A stretch of DNA of 6,570 bases from positions 1 through 6,570 of the forward strand of contig CAYJJB010000095.1 in the NCBI GenBank assembly GCA_964370405.1. The letters run 5' to 3'. Below are positions 6,189-6,570 of the stretch, in pieces. The translations under genes were made by a program, and so were the position numbers. The notes below the pieces were generated by a model. The model worked only from the letters and a program-made list of their open reading frames with translations. It ran no database searches and was not told the origin of the DNA. Every line of letters starts with the position of its first letter. The stretch's first letter is position 1. This DNA comes from SIG603 sp964370405. GTDB lineage: Bacteria; Bacillota; Clostridia; Oscillospirales; Acutalibacteraceae.

Positions 6189-6194
6189 CCCCTT
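6189..6194 (-). promoter_or_regulatory. Shine-Dalgarno site deciding the phosphatase start
   Basis: AAGGGG on the minus strand lies 7 nt before the ATG at 6181. The upstream in-frame ATG at 6199 lies ahead of this site and has no purine-rich site of its own, so the shorter protein is favoured. Confidence 0.75.
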
Positions 6195-6212
6195 TTCATA
6201 TTTAAATAGTCT

Positions 6213-6253
6213 AAGACGGATAGCCAAAATAAGGCTATCCGTCTTTATTTTTT
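6213..6253. terminator. Strong 13-bp hairpin between the phosphatase and the surface-protein gene
   Basis: A perfect 13-bp stem (6213-6225 with 6233-6245) closes a 7-nt A-rich loop. By position it should end the minus-strand membrane-protein gene, whose stop is at 6252-6254. However, the good T-run (6248-6253) lies on the plus-strand side, while the minus-direction flank is only mildly U-rich. It may act in both directions, also stopping antisense read-through from the SulP operon. Confidence 0.7.
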
Positions 6254-6570
6254 ATACTAAACCGTCGTAATTTACTTCGTCTTCTTCTTCGTCTTTCTTT
6301 CTAACAAAGAACATTACAAAAGCTTGAATTAGTGCTACTGCTGCAAATACTATACTCCAAATATCAAAGACTATCATAGGTTGTGTAAAGTCTTGAGTGA
6401 TAAATAGTAATATAATGCTAAACACTGCCATTACTGCAAGGCCAAGGCTTATGAAGATACGTTTTTTATTTTTCGCTTCTTCTTTTTCTTGATTTACATA
6501 TTGATTATTTTCATCTTTTCTTGGTCTAATAAGTGTATAGCAAAGTGCTAGTATAACAGCAACTACTGTC
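6252..6570 (-). CDS. C-terminal part of a membrane-anchored, probably surface-exposed protein (5' end outside window)
   Basis: A minus-strand frame stays open from the window edge to a TAA at 6252-6254, giving the last 105 residues. Visible are the end of a hydrophobic segment (VVAVILALCYTLI), a charged linker (RPRKDENNQ through KNKKR), a second membrane helix (IFISLGLAVMAVFSIILLFI), the stretch TQDFTQPMIVFDIWSIV, a third helix, and an acidic tail (RKKDEEEDEVNYDGLV). From memory, this layout (TM, charged linker, TM ending in F-x-T-x-D-x-x-x-P-M-x-x-x-D-x-W, TM, charged tail) is common at the C-terminus of large clostridial repeat-containing surface proteins. That parallel is recall, not a search result. 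The N-terminal ectodomain, if any, lies to the right of the window. Confidence 0.75.
   Translation of the reverse strand, partial: TVVAVILALCYTLIRPRKDENNQYVNQEKEEAKNKKRIFISLGLAVMAVFSIILLFITQDFTQPMIVFDIWSIVFAAVALIQAFVMFFVRKKDEEEDEVNYDGLV

Overview
The window is low-GC, AT-rich DNA with strong Shine-Dalgarno sites 7-8 nt before most starts. It carries an iron-hydrogenase-type sensor with 4Fe-4S ferredoxin domains, a Cof-type phosphatase and the C-terminal anchor of a probable surface protein. Together these suggest an anaerobic Firmicute of the Clostridia. This is inference from gene content and composition; nothing here fixes the genus.

Layout. Positions 1-78 hold two tandem hairpin terminators, at least one of which points right and so ends a gene lying left of the window. 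A minus-strand gene (77-1690) encodes a soluble, multi-cluster Fe-S protein: 2x[4Fe-4S] ferredoxin, an H-cluster-type [FeFe]-hydrogenase domain, another Fe-S module and a very short methyl-accepting-chemotaxis signalling tip. It has its own good sigma-A-like promoter. Upstream of it, also on the minus strand, is an AraC-family regulator (start best placed at 2619). A 131-bp divergent region separates that from a plus-strand operon: a SulP-family anion transporter without a STAS domain (TTG start at 2751), a MIF-like tautomerase, and a Gfo/Idh/MocA-family dehydrogenase, with 3-nt and 11-nt gaps. The dehydrogenase gene overlaps by 9 bp, tail to tail, a minus-strand Cof-type HAD phosphatase (start best placed at 6181). 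After a 13-bp hairpin, the right edge holds the last 105 codons of a minus-strand membrane-anchored protein.

How the parts may work together. The simplest reading is that the AraC regulator controls the divergent transporter-tautomerase-dehydrogenase operon, which would take up and process a small organic anion; the substrate is unknown. The hydrogenase-like protein keeps the four cysteines expected to hold the H-cluster but lacks the usual proton-transfer cysteine and two glutamates. It also ends in a chemoreceptor tip, so it looks like a redox or H2 sensor rather than a turnover enzyme. The phosphatase and the surface-protein fragment are probably separate functions.

No rRNA, tRNA, CRISPR array, transposon or riboswitch was seen. 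No gene-free stretch exceeds about 130 bp.
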